A stretch of 64,000 nucleotides of DNA. It comes from Desulfurispora thermophila DSM 16022. GTDB lineage: Bacteria > Bacillota > Desulfotomaculia > Desulfotomaculales > Desulfurisporaceae. The notes beneath the pieces are model-generated. The model saw only the letters and a list, made by a program, of their open reading frames with translations. It ran no database searches and was not told the origin of the DNA. The stretch spans positions 186,001 through 250,000 of the forward strand of contig NZ_AQWN01000004.1 in assembly GCF_000376385.1 (NCBI RefSeq), read 5' to 3'. This document shows positions 1 to 7,371 of this stretch, one piece after another. The position numbers and the translations under genes are program-made. Each line of letters begins with the position of its first letter. The stretch's first letter is position 1.

Positions 1-149
1 CGGAAGTGGCCATAAACAAGCTGACCAACCCGGCCCGCGATGCCATTGCCAAAATCCCCGAGCTCAAGGTGTGCGCCGTGCGCCTGGAAAAAGCGGGCGG
101 CAGCGCTTTCAGCGGCGGCTGCAGCTGCGGCTGCGCAGCCCGGGCTTGA
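1..149 (+). CDS. C-terminal fragment of an unrecognised protein with a Cys-rich tail
   Basis: An open frame runs in from the left edge (codons from base 3) to a TGA at 147-149, giving the last 48 residues. The visible part is mostly helical in character (NPARDAIAKIPELKVCAVRLE) and ends in a Gly/Ser/Cys tail, GGCSCGCA, that could bind metal or Fe-S. I do not recognise the family. It lies upstream of a NifX/MinD gene group, so a metal-cofactor role is possible but only by context. A hairpin terminator follows. Confidence 0.5.
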   Translation, partial: EVAINKLTNPARDAIAKIPELKVCAVRLEKAGGSAFSGGCSCGCAARA

Positions 150-230
150 TGGAAAAGACCCTGCTATGTTCACAGTGTCCCTGGCATAAAACCAGGGCTT
201 GGAACAAGTAGGGGTTACAAAAGTAGATTT

Positions 231-260
231 ACCCCCGTTCGTTTATGAACGGGGGTTTAA
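231..260 (+). terminator. Intrinsic terminator after the first gene
   Basis: ACCCCCGTTC (231-240) pairs perfectly with GAACGGGGGT (247-256) across a 6-nt loop. A mixed A/T tract follows, so the U-run is weak. Confidence 0.6.
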
Positions 261-288
261 AATTTTATAGAGATTGCCCTGCTGTATT

Positions 289-337
289 ATTGACATATGA
301 CAAATATGTTGCTAAACTATAATTAACAAATGTCAAT
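289..337 (+). promoter_or_regulatory. AT-rich promoter/operator region with nested inverted repeats
   Basis: TTGACA (290-295) and TATAAT (318-323) are both perfect hexamers but lie 22 bp apart, too far for ordinary sigma-A use without help. Two inverted repeats nest here: ATTGACAT (289-296) with ATGTCAAT (330-337), and ACATAT (293-298) with ATATGT (304-309). A regulator that bends or remodels the spacer is a reasonable inference. The next gene starts at 358. Confidence 0.45.
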
Positions 338-357
338 AAATTGCAGGAGGGTTTGCT

Positions 358-762
358 ATGCGCCAGTTTGTATGTTTACACTGCGGTCACGTGGTCACAC
401 AGCCCCGCTGCAACGGGGTGAAGGGCTGGCAGGTGCGCTGCGACCAGTGTGGCGGGCCGGTTCAGCGCTGCGAGCGGGGCGGCCGGATGGCGGGATACCG
501 GAGGGCCGGCAGTATTGTCGTCAGGGGAACTCAGCCAGAACGGGCGGAGCAGCAGTCGCCCGGTGAAACCGGGCAGTTGGCCTCTCCGGCCAGGGAGCAA
601 TCCGCCAGCTCCGTTGACGGCCGGGGATACCGGCAGGCGGAGGTGGCCCGGGGTGGTCGCTTTGCGGGCGGTGGTAATTATGCTGCAGGTAGGGGCAGAC
701 AGTGGTTTTGCGGTGCTGCCGGTGCGGGCCGGGGCTACGGCCGGGGAGGCAGGTGCTGGTAG
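358..762 (+). CDS. Small zinc-ribbon protein with Gly/Arg-rich tail
   Basis: 134 residues, ATG with a GCAGGAGGG ribosome site. The N-terminus has two CxxC pairs (C6/C9 in CLHCG, and CDQCGG near residue 30), so a rubredoxin-like zinc ribbon is likely. The middle is low-complexity. The C-terminus is Gly/Arg-rich with further Cys and an aromatic end (RGGRCW). Its stop overlaps the region just before the next ATG at 764, so the pair is probably translationally coupled. Function unknown; its place beside a NifX/ORP-like gene suggests a part in metal-cluster handling. Confidence 0.6.
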   Translation: MRQFVCLHCGHVVTQPRCNGVKGWQVRCDQCGGPVQRCERGGRMAGYRRAGSIVVRGTQPERAEQQSPGETGQLASPAREQSASSVDGRGYRQAEVARGGRFAGGGNYAAGRGRQWFCGAAGAGRGYGRGGRCW

Positions 763-763
763 G

Positions 764-1138
764 ATGAAAATTGCGGTTTGCAGTCAGGGAAGCACACCCG
801 GCGCCATGATTGACAGCCGTTTTGGGCGCTGCCAGTATCTGCTGGTCTACGACAGCGAGCAAAAAAACTGGCAGACCCTGCCCGCGCCGGGATGTAACTC
901 GGGCGGGGGAGCCGGGATTGAGACGGCCCGCTTTTTAGTCGGGCAGGGCGTGCAGGTGCTCCTGGCCGGGCATGTGGGTCCCAACGCCATGCGCGTGCTG
1001 GACGCGGCGGGCGTGCAGGTCTACACGGGCATAGAGGGCACGGTGGAAAACAGCCTGCGCCTTTACCAGGCGAACCGTTTAACCCGTCTGACCGCTCCCA
1101 ACGCGGCGCCGCACCACGGTTTGGCCGCCCGGGTGTAG
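764..1138 (+). CDS. Dinitrogenase iron-molybdenum cofactor family protein (NifX/NafY/ORP-like)
   Basis: 124 residues, about the length of a single NifX-type domain. It begins MKIAVCSQG, followed by the DSRFGRC segment typical of the family, then a Gly-rich turn and LLAGHVGPNAM, which matches the conserved GxGxxA region. Such proteins bind FeMo-cofactor precursors, or in Desulfovibrio the Mo-Cu cluster of orange protein (ORP). Here it precedes two MinD-type ATPases with ferredoxin inserts, the arrangement known for ORP-type operons, so an ORP-like job is more likely than a purely nitrogenase one. An upstream in-frame extension to 449 is rejected because it overlaps the zinc-ribbon gene. Confidence 0.75.
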   Translation: MKIAVCSQGSTPGAMIDSRFGRCQYLLVYDSEQKNWQTLPAPGCNSGGGAGIETARFLVGQGVQVLLAGHVGPNAMRVLDAAGVQVYTGIEGTVENSLRLYQANRLTRLTAPNAAPHHGLAARV

Positions 1139-1176
1139 AAGGTTATCCAAAGGAAGCATATCCGTGTACAGGTAAT

Positions 1177-2100
1177 ATGAACAGGGCGGTGGATAAAGTG
1201 GGGGAGAGTTTAACCGTTGCCGTGGCCAGCGGCAAGGGGGGCACGGGCAAGACCAGCCTGGCCACCAGTCTGGCCCGGGTGGCCAGTGCGCAATATGAAC
1301 GGGTGGCTTACCTGGACTGTGATGTGGAAGAGCCCAACGGGCATATTTTTTTGCCCGCCACATTGGAGAGGAAAGAGATAATTCATGTGGAAGTGCCCGA
1401 GATTGACCAGGAAAAGTGCGATTACTGCGGCTACTGCGCGCAAATTTGCGCCTTTAACGCGCTGGCCATTTTGCCCGGTGCTCCTTTGGTGTTTGCCAAC
1501 CTGTGTCATTCCTGTGCCGGCTGCTGGACGCTCTGTCCACAAAAAGCCATCCGGGTGGGCAAACGCGGCATTGGCGTGGTGGAAACCGGTCATTTGGGCC
1601 ATATGGAGTTCTGGCAGGGGCGCCTGGATCCCGGTGTGGCGACCAGTCCACCCTTGATAGACGCCTTGCAAAAGCGGGGCCTGGGGCCGGGCATAAATAT
1701 CCTGGATGCGCCGCCGGGTACTTCCTGCCCGGTGGTCAGAACCGTGGAAAGGGCGGATTTTGTTTTGCTGGTGACCGAGCCCACGCCCTTTGGCCGGCAC
1801 GACCTGGAACTGGCGGCCGCAATGGTGCGGCAAATGGGGTTGCCGGCCGGTGTGGTGATCAACCGCTCCAGCGGTGATGACGGTATTATTGAAGATTTCT
1901 GCCGGCAGAGCGGTCTGCCCCTGCTGGGACGGCTGCCCTGGGAGCGGCGGGTGGCAGAGGGTTATGCCGCCGGCCTGTGTGCCGTGGAAGTGATGCCCCG
2001 GTGGCGGCCCCTCTTTCTGGATTGGCTGCAGCGCATCCGGGAAATAGTGGCCGGCAGGGGAGGTGAGGGCAGTGCGGGAAATTGTGGTGCTGAGCGGTAA
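1177..2100 (+). CDS. MinD/Mrp-type P-loop ATPase with inserted 2x[4Fe-4S] ferredoxin domain (first copy)
   Basis: 307 residues. A deviant Walker A (GKGGTGKTS) sits near residue 20. A ferredoxin insert follows with CDYCGYCAQIC and CHSCAGCWTLC around residues 70-130, then a DAPPGTSCPV switch-II segment near residue 180. Proteins of this class are thought to move or insert metal clusters using ATP. The start at 1177 has only a weak ribosome site; an in-frame GTG at 1198 is possible. It overlaps the next gene by about 29 bp, so the two are coupled. In ORP-type operons two such ATPases act together. Confidence 0.8.
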   Translation: MNRAVDKVGESLTVAVASGKGGTGKTSLATSLARVASAQYERVAYLDCDVEEPNGHIFLPATLERKEIIHVEVPEIDQEKCDYCGYCAQICAFNALAILPGAPLVFANLCHSCAGCWTLCPQKAIRVGKRGIGVVETGHLGHMEFWQGRLDPGVATSPPLIDALQKRGLGPGINILDAPPGTSCPVVRTVERADFVLLVTEPTPFGRHDLELAAAMVRQMGLPAGVVINRSSGDDGIIEDFCRQSGLPLLGRLPWERRVAEGYAAGLCAVEVMPRWRPLFLDWLQRIREIVAGRGGEGSAGNCGAER

Positions 2101-2926
2101 GGGCGGTACGGGCAAAACCAGCTTTAGCGCCGCCCTGGCTAATCTGGCGGAGGGAAAAGTGCTGGCCGACGCCGATGTGGATGCGGCCAATTTGCACCTG
2201 GTGCTGCGACCGCGGGTGAGTGAAGCCTACCCCTTTTACGGCCTGCCCGTGGCCTACATTGACCGGGATCGTTGCGGGCAATGTGGTCAATGCGCCGAGT
2301 TTTGCCGCTTCCAGGCCATTGCGGATTTTAGCGTGCGTCAGGAAAAATGTGAGGGCTGTGGCGTGTGCGCCCACATCTGCCCCGGCGGTGCCATTGAGCG
2401 CCGGCCCCGTCAGGTGGGAGAGGTGTATATCTCGACCACTGTGGCCGGTCCCATGGTACACGCTGCACTGGTGGCCGGGGCGGAGAACTCGGGCAAATTG
2501 GTGGCTGAGGTGCGCCGCCGGGCGCGGGCCATGGCCCGGGCGGAAAACCTGTCTCTGATCATAACAGACGGGCCGCCCGGCATTGGCTGTCCCGTGCTTT
2601 CCTGTCTGCCCGACTGTGACCTGGCCGTGCTGGTGGCCGAACCCAGCGCCGCCGGTGTGCATGACTTGCAGCGCCTTTTGCAGGTGCTGCAACATTTCCG
2701 GGTGCCGGCCGCCGTGGTGATAAATAAATGGGATATAGCTGTACAGCGCACGCGGGAAATAGAACAATTATGTGCCGGCCGCCAGGTGCCTTTATTGGGG
2801 CGCATTCCCTTTGACAGCACGGTCTTTCGGTGTCTGCAGCAGGGGCAATGTTACCTGAATGTCCCTGCTGCGCCGGCCAGCCGGGCCACCCGGCAGGTGT
2901 GGCAGGCGTTGCAGCAGCTTTTGTAA
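2072..2926 (+). CDS. MinD/Mrp-type P-loop ATPase with inserted ferredoxin domain (second copy)
   Basis: 284 residues from GTG 2072, chosen because GGGGAGG lies 8 nt upstream; GTG 2063 is also in frame. Walker A GKGGTGKTS lies at the N-terminus. The ferredoxin insert has CGQCGQCAEFC and CEGCGVCAHIC, and DGPPGIGCPV follows. It is a diverged paralog of the preceding gene, and overlap with that gene suggests a 1:1 partnership. The cluster ends here. Confidence 0.8.
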   Translation: MREIVVLSGKGGTGKTSFSAALANLAEGKVLADADVDAANLHLVLRPRVSEAYPFYGLPVAYIDRDRCGQCGQCAEFCRFQAIADFSVRQEKCEGCGVCAHICPGGAIERRPRQVGEVYISTTVAGPMVHAALVAGAENSGKLVAEVRRRARAMARAENLSLIITDGPPGIGCPVLSCLPDCDLAVLVAEPSAAGVHDLQRLLQVLQHFRVPAAVVINKWDIAVQRTREIEQLCAGRQVPLLGRIPFDSTVFRCLQQGQCYLNVPAAPASRATRQVWQALQQLL

Positions 2927-2957
2927 AACCTGTAACCGGTGTATTCAATACTTGCTA

Positions 2958-2987
2958 TTTACAACGGGAGTGGATTTGTGGTAAAAT
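2958..2987 (+). promoter_or_regulatory. Candidate sigma-A promoter
   Basis: TTTACA (2958-2963), 18-bp spacer, TAAAAT (2982-2987). It would start a transcript near 2995 that runs straight into the hairpin region at 3013-3104. Confidence 0.4.
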
Positions 2988-3012
2988 AATTCACAAGTAA
3001 ATAGCGGTGTTG

Positions 3013-3104
3013 CGGTTGGCTCTGCTTCAGGTGCGGGGTTTCAAGGCGTCGACTAACCGGGGTGGGTGGTCTTTCATCAGACTGCCCGCCCCGGTTTTGT
3101 TTGT
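3013..3104 (+). promoter_or_regulatory. Possible attenuator/riboswitch ahead of the permease gene
   Basis: A terminator is formed by AACCGGGG plus flanks (3055-3069) with the GCCCGCCCCGGTT side (3083-3095), followed by TTTTGTTTG. The same 5' arm can instead pair with an upstream segment: CGGTTGG (3013-3019) with CTAACCG (3053-3059, one G-U). The two structures exclude each other, which is the layout of an attenuator. I could not match the sequence to a known riboswitch class. The rest of the gap, 3105-3327, shows no gene beyond an 18-codon ORF at 3183 and the ribosome site of the permease. Confidence 0.4.
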
Positions 3105-3327
3105 TATATAGTAGCTTGCTTTTCCCCGCACATTGCCCGTGTTCGGCAGGCGAAAGAAGGAAATTTTTTGAGGTAGATATCCATGCCGCAAGCGGTACTT
3201 GTCGGGTGTGAAAATTTATTTGCGGAGTTAAGAAGATAACAATTTAGTATTACGTTACAGGAGGGTGGGAAATATGGGCTGAGAAAGACCATTTAATAAG
3301 CGGTAAGAATTCCAAGGAGGTTTGATC

Positions 3328-4707
3328 ATGACCGCCAGTACCCAGGCCATATTCGCCACCAGCGTATTCTTGCTGGTTTATGCCATTATCGTATCCGAGA
3401 AGATACACCGCACTGTGATTGCCCTGGTGGGGGCGGCGGTGCTCATCCTGACCAAAATTTTGACGCCGGAGCAGGCTACCGAGGCCATTGACTTCAACAC
3501 CATCGGCCTTTTAATCGGTATGATGATGATTGTGGGCATCACCCGCCAGACCGGCGTGTTCGAGTACCTGGCCATCAAGGCGGCCAAACAGTCGGGCGGG
3601 CACCCGCTCAAGATCATGGCTGCCCTGGCCCTGGTCACGGCCGTGCTCTCGGCTTTCCTGGACAATGTGACCACCGTGTTGCTGATTGTGCCGGTCACCT
3701 TTGCCATTGCCGAGAAGCTGCGCCTTTCTCCCCTGCCCTTTTTGATTGTGGAGATCATTGCTTCCAACGTAGGGGGTACGGCCACGCTGATTGGCGACCC
3801 GCCCAACATCATGATTGGCAGCGCCACCCACCTGGGCTTTATGGATTTCATCATCAACCTGACACCGGTCATCGTTGTGGTCTATGTCCTGACAGTGTTT
3901 TTCCTGAAAATCATCTACCGCCGCCAGCTGGTGACCGCGCCCGAACTGCAGGCGGCCATCAAGGAAATGGATGAGAATGAAGAAATAAAAGATGCCGACC
4001 TGCTGAAAAGATGCCTTTTAGTGCTTTTCCTGACCATCGCCGGCTTTGCTCTGCACCAGTTCATCCATCTGGAGTCTTCGGTGATCGCCTTGAGCGGAGC
4101 CAGCCTGCTGCTGCTCCTGAGCCGGCAGGACCCGGAACACGCCCTGCACGCCGTGGAGTGGCCCGTGATCTTTTTCTTTGCCGGGCTGTTCATCATTGTG
4201 GGCGGGCTGGAGCATACGGGCGTGATTGAAAAAGTGGCCCGCTGGAGTCTGGACCTGACGGGCGGACAAATGGTGCCCACGGCCATGCTCATCCTCTGGG
4301 TGTCGGCCCTGGCTTCGGCCTTTGTGGACAACATCCCCTTTGTGGCCACCATGATCCCGCTCATTCAGGATATGGGCCGGCTGGGTGGTATAGCCAATCT
4401 GGACCTGCTGTGGTGGGCGCTTTCTCTGGGGGCCTGTCTGGGTGGCAACGGTACGGTGATTGGCGCTTCGGCCAATGTGGTGGTCATCGGTATGGCCGAA
4501 AAGCGCGGCCTGCACATCACCTTTCTGGGCTTTATGAAGGTAGCCTTCCCCCTCATGCTCATGTCCATTGTGGTATGCACCGCCTATCTGCTGATCTGGC
4601 ATTATTTGCACACTGTGTTTACGGTTGCCGTGGCTGTGGGCGGCCTGGCCCTGGGCTGGCTGCTAGGTTTGATCGACCGCCGGGCGGCGGCGCGGCAGGC
4701 GGAGTGA
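3328..4707 (+). CDS. ArsB/NhaD/SLC13-type ion permease
   Basis: 459 residues with about 11-12 hydrophobic segments. ATG 3328 is preferred over TTG 3322 because AAGGAGG (3314-3320) is 7 nt upstream. Typical features of the citrate-transporter/ArsB superfamily (PF03600 type) are visible: DNVTTVLLIVPVT near residue 115, the ASNVGGTATLIGDPPN motif near residue 150, and in the second repeat DNIPFVATMIPLI and GNGTVIGASANVV. The two halves are inverted repeats, as in the IT superfamily. The substrate is not fixed by sequence; Na+/H+ exchange, arsenite or a carboxylate are all possible. Single gene behind a possible attenuator. Confidence 0.8.
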   Translation: MTASTQAIFATSVFLLVYAIIVSEKIHRTVIALVGAAVLILTKILTPEQATEAIDFNTIGLLIGMMMIVGITRQTGVFEYLAIKAAKQSGGHPLKIMAALALVTAVLSAFLDNVTTVLLIVPVTFAIAEKLRLSPLPFLIVEIIASNVGGTATLIGDPPNIMIGSATHLGFMDFIINLTPVIVVVYVLTVFFLKIIYRRQLVTAPELQAAIKEMDENEEIKDADLLKRCLLVLFLTIAGFALHQFIHLESSVIALSGASLLLLLSRQDPEHALHAVEWPVIFFFAGLFIIVGGLEHTGVIEKVARWSLDLTGGQMVPTAMLILWVSALASAFVDNIPFVATMIPLIQDMGRLGGIANLDLLWWALSLGACLGGNGTVIGASANVVVIGMAEKRGLHITFLGFMKVAFPLMLMSIVVCTAYLLIWHYLHTVFTVAVAVGGLALGWLLGLIDRRAAARQAE

Positions 4708-4914
4708 AAACCTTTCATTGCTCTTTTGGCAACCTGCCTGGCGGCGGGTTGCTTTTATTTTGGGGGACTGGCTAACTCTACAGAGTAAATTAATCGGGTT
4801 TGCCCAAACATCATTGTGCTGTAATACTAATGTGTTTGGTCAGAAAATGGGGGAGTCTGGTATAATTGAACCGGGAACTGCTTTTGTTAATTACGAACAA
4901 GGTTGTGATAAAAC

Positions 4915-7086
4915 ATGTCTATCTCCCACTGGCCGGTTGGTCAGGCTGTGCCGGCCCTGGCCGCCGGGTTGAAACCTGAACAGCTGGCGGCCATCTTTGC
5001 CGCCATTCCAGCCGGGGTGCTCTTGCTCAGCAGCCGCTACGAAATTGTGCAGATCAACGATGTGGCCGCCCGTTTAACCGGACACAGCAGTGGCGAGATG
5101 CTGGGCAGCCTGGTGGGTAAAGGCATTAACTGTGTCAATGAAAAAGAGGGACCGGCCGGCTGTGGTAGCACACACCTCTGTCGCAGTTGCCCGCTGCGCC
5201 GGGCGGTGTCCGAAGTCTTTGAGCGGGGCCGGCCCATTCCGGCGCGGGAGATGAAACTGCGCCTCTGGGTGGCGGGTCGGGCGGAGAGCCGCTGGCTGCG
5301 CCTGGGTGCGGCACCGCTTGAGCTGGATGGCCGGCCCCATGTGGTGCTGACACTGGAGGATATCACGGCCCGCAAGCAGATGCTGAAAAAGCTGATCGGC
5401 GAGCTGGTGACGGCGAAAAAAGCGGCTGAAGCGGCCAGCCAGGCCAAAAGCCAGTTTCTGGCCCACATGAGCCACGAGATCCGCACCCCCATGAACGCCA
5501 TTATTGGCATGGCCGACCTGCTGTTGGGCACGCCGCTGAACCATGAGCAGCAAGAGTACCTGCGCTTGTTGCAGGATTCGGCCCTGTCCCTGCTGGACAT
5601 TTTAAACGATGTGCTGGACCTGGCCAAAGTGGAGGCGGGTAAACTGGAGCTCAGCCAGGAGCGGTTCGATCTGCACCGGCTGGTGGAGCAGACTTTTGCC
5701 GCCCTGGCCGTGCGGGCTCGCCAGAAGGGACTGGCTGTCTCCTGCCGGATAGACCAGGTGGTGCCGCAGCAGGTATACGGTGACCCCGGCCGCCTGCGCC
5801 AGGTGCTGGTCAACCTGCTGGGCAACGCCATTAAATTTACCGAAAGTGGTCGAGTGGAACTGCTGGTGCAGATGTGGGAGCCGGCAGATAAGGTATTGCT
5901 TTTCACAGTGCGTGATACGGGAATCGGCATTGCCCCCGACCAACTGGAGAGCATTTTTGCCGCTTTTAATCAGGCCGAGAGTTCCATTACCCGCCGCTTT
6001 GGCGGTACCGGGCTGGGTCTGACCATTTCCCGCCATCTGGTGGAACTCATGGGCGGGCGGATATGGGTGGAAAGTGTGCCCGGGCGGGGCAGCACGTTTT
6101 ATTTCACAGTGCCCTTGCCAGCGGACAGCGCTTACCAGCCCGGCGGAACAGAGAGGGCTACCAGTACGCACAACATAAACAAATTCGCTCAAGCTTCGCT
6201 GCTGGAATCGCCGCTCCTGGCCGGCCGGCGGGTGTTGCTGGCCGAGGACAACCCGGTCAACCGCCGCCTACTGGTAGCCATGCTGGAAAAAATGGGCTGC
6301 CGGGTCAGTGCGGTGAGCGATGGCCGGCAGGCCGTGCAGCTGGCAGCCGGGCAGGAGTTTGACGTCATCCTGCTGGATGTGCAGATGCCTGTACTGGACG
6401 GCCTTTCTGCCGCCCGGCTGATCCGGGAACATGAAGCGAAAACCGGCCGGCGTATCCCCATTCTGGCCATCACAGCCATGGCTCTGCCCGGGGAGCGGCA
6501 AAAATGCCGGGAGGCGGGTATGGATGATTGTATAGTCAAGCCTTTTCGAGCCGACCAACTGGCAGAGCGGTTGGCGCAGCTCATGGATGACGCTTGCCGG
6601 GTGAAAGTTATGAGTTGTTCAACAGCGACAGGAGCCGGGGGAGGCTCCGCATGCTGCGCTGCGGAGGATGGGCAAATGAGTGAAGGCGAGCAGCCGGTAC
6701 GGGCAGCGCGTGGGAGCGAAACCCGGGCTACTGGTGCGGGCATTGATTGGCAAAGTGTTCTGGACATGGTTGATGGTGACGAGCAAATCCTGGCACAGGT
6801 CTGCCGGGTGGCTTTGGAGCACCTGCCATCCCAGGTGCAGGCCGTACGGCGGGCGCTGGCCGGGGGCGATGCCGGAGCGTTGGGTCGGAGCGCGCACAGG
6901 TTGAAAGGTGCTTTGAGCAACATTGGCGCGCGGCGCGCTGCTTACCTGGCAGACCGGCTGGAGGCGGCAGGCAAAAGTGGAGTGTTCGCTGGAGCGGAGG
7001 AGTTGGTGAGCGAAATGGAACGGGAAATGGCGCTGGTGATCAGGGAGCTTAGCGAGTATCTGGCAGGCCGTTCGGGAGAGAAATAA
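4915..7086 (+). CDS. Hybrid sensor histidine kinase (PAS-HisKA-HATPase-REC-Hpt)
   Basis: 723 residues, no transmembrane segment seen, so cytoplasmic. A PAS domain occupies about residues 25-150 and holds a Cys cluster ([10 protein letters not shown] near 87) that could be redox or Fe-S active. A short coiled coil links to HisKA with phospho-His187 in SHEIRTPMN. An ATPase domain (about 295-410) has GTGLGLTIS, and a receiver domain has Asp488 in [10 protein letters not shown]-terminal Hpt domain has His661 in AHRLKGA. The chain allows an internal His-Asp-His relay to an unlinked regulator. The promoter may use TATAAT at 4861. Its neighbour amtB hints at nitrogen or redox sensing, but nothing proves it. 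Confidence 0.85.
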   Translation: MSISHWPVGQAVPALAAGLKPEQLAAIFAAIPAGVLLLSSRYEIVQINDVAARLTGHSSGEMLGSLVGKGINCVNEKEGPAGCGSTHLCRSCPLRRAVSEVFERGRPIPAREMKLRLWVAGRAESRWLRLGAAPLELDGRPHVVLTLEDITARKQMLKKLIGELVTAKKAAEAASQAKSQFLAHMSHEIRTPMNAIIGMADLLLGTPLNHEQQEYLRLLQDSALSLLDILNDVLDLAKVEAGKLELSQERFDLHRLVEQTFAALAVRARQKGLAVSCRIDQVVPQQVYGDPGRLRQVLVNLLGNAIKFTESGRVELLVQMWEPADKVLLFTVRDTGIGIAPDQLESIFAAFNQAESSITRRFGGTGLGLTISRHLVELMGGRIWVESVPGRGSTFYFTVPLPADSAYQPGGTERATSTHNINKFAQASLLESPLLAGRRVLLAEDNPVNRRLLVAMLEKMGCRVSAVSDGRQAVQLAAGQEFDVILLDVQMPVLDGLSAARLIREHEAKTGRRIPILAITAMALPGERQKCREAGMDDCIVKPFRADQLAERLAQLMDDACRVKVMSCSTATGAGGGSACCAAEDGQMSEGEQPVRAARGSETRATGAGIDWQSVLDMVDGDEQILAQVCRVALEHLPSQVQAVRRALAGGDAGALGRSAHRLKGALSNIGARRAAYLADRLEAAGKSGVFAGAEELVSEMEREMALVIRELSEYLAGRSGEK

Positions 7087-7096
7087 AAATATCCTC

Positions 7097-7125
7097 TTGT
7101 CATAAATGAATAGGTGATATAGAAT
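7097..7125 (+). promoter_or_regulatory. Sigma-A promoter of the amtB leader
   Basis: TTGTCA (7097-7102), exactly 17 bp, TAGAAT (7120-7125). Transcription would begin near 7132, just before the first leader hairpin. Confidence 0.55.
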
Positions 7126-7144
7126 TGACGTAGAAGAGATTTGC

Positions 7145-7208
7145 GGTACGATGTTGTATCAAACGGGACGATGCAGCCCCGGGTAGGTTTATCTTACCTG
7201 GGGCTTTT
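7145..7208 (+). promoter_or_regulatory. amtB leader attenuator 1: two hexaloop hairpins, the second overlapping a terminator
   Basis: Hairpin P1 is GGTAC/GTATC (7145-7149, 7156-7160; one G-U) with 6-nt loop GATGTT. Hairpin P2 is CGGGAC/GCCCCG (7164-7169, 7176-7181; one mismatch) with 6-nt loop GATGCA. The terminator is GCCCCGGGTA (7176-7185) with TACCTGGGGC (7195-7204) followed by TTTTGTCTT. The 3' arm of P2 is also the 5' arm of the terminator, so only one can form. This is the geometry used by ANTAR-type antiterminators. The loops have G at positions 1 and 4, whereas I recall the reported ANTAR loops having A1 and G4. Confidence 0.55.
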
Positions 7209-7227
7209 GTCTTCCCGTGGTGCAATG

Positions 7228-7313
7228 CCAATCGAGGGGGATTGGGCGGTCCGGTGCAGGACAATTTTGGGCGAGGATGCCCCGGGAGTAAATTTTCCGG
7301 GGCATTATTATTT
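7228..7313 (+). promoter_or_regulatory. amtB leader attenuator 2: two more hexaloop hairpins and a second terminator
   Basis: CCAATC/GATTGG (7228-7233, 7240-7245) encloses loop GAGGGG. GTCC/GGAC (7249-7252, 7259-7262) encloses loop GGTGCA. A perfect 9-bp terminator stem follows, ATGCCCCGG (7277-7285) with CCGGGGCAT (7297-7305), then TATTATTT. These hairpins do not overlap the terminator as they do in the first unit, so any switching here would need another mechanism. Confidence 0.45.
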
Positions 7314-7371
7314 GAGTCTATCTTTCACGTTTAAAACAGGAAAGGTTGGATCTGTAGGAGGGATGTTAGAC

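Noticed and set aside
330-566. Open frame overlapping the zinc-ribbon gene start
   Set aside because: It lies out of frame with the GCAGGAGG site; the frame from ATG 358 has paired CxxC motifs and a fitting ribosome site.
7141-7371. N-terminal extension of amtB
   Set aside because: The extension runs through two terminator hairpins, and a strong TAGGAGGG site marks ATG 7372, which gives the normal Amt N-terminus.
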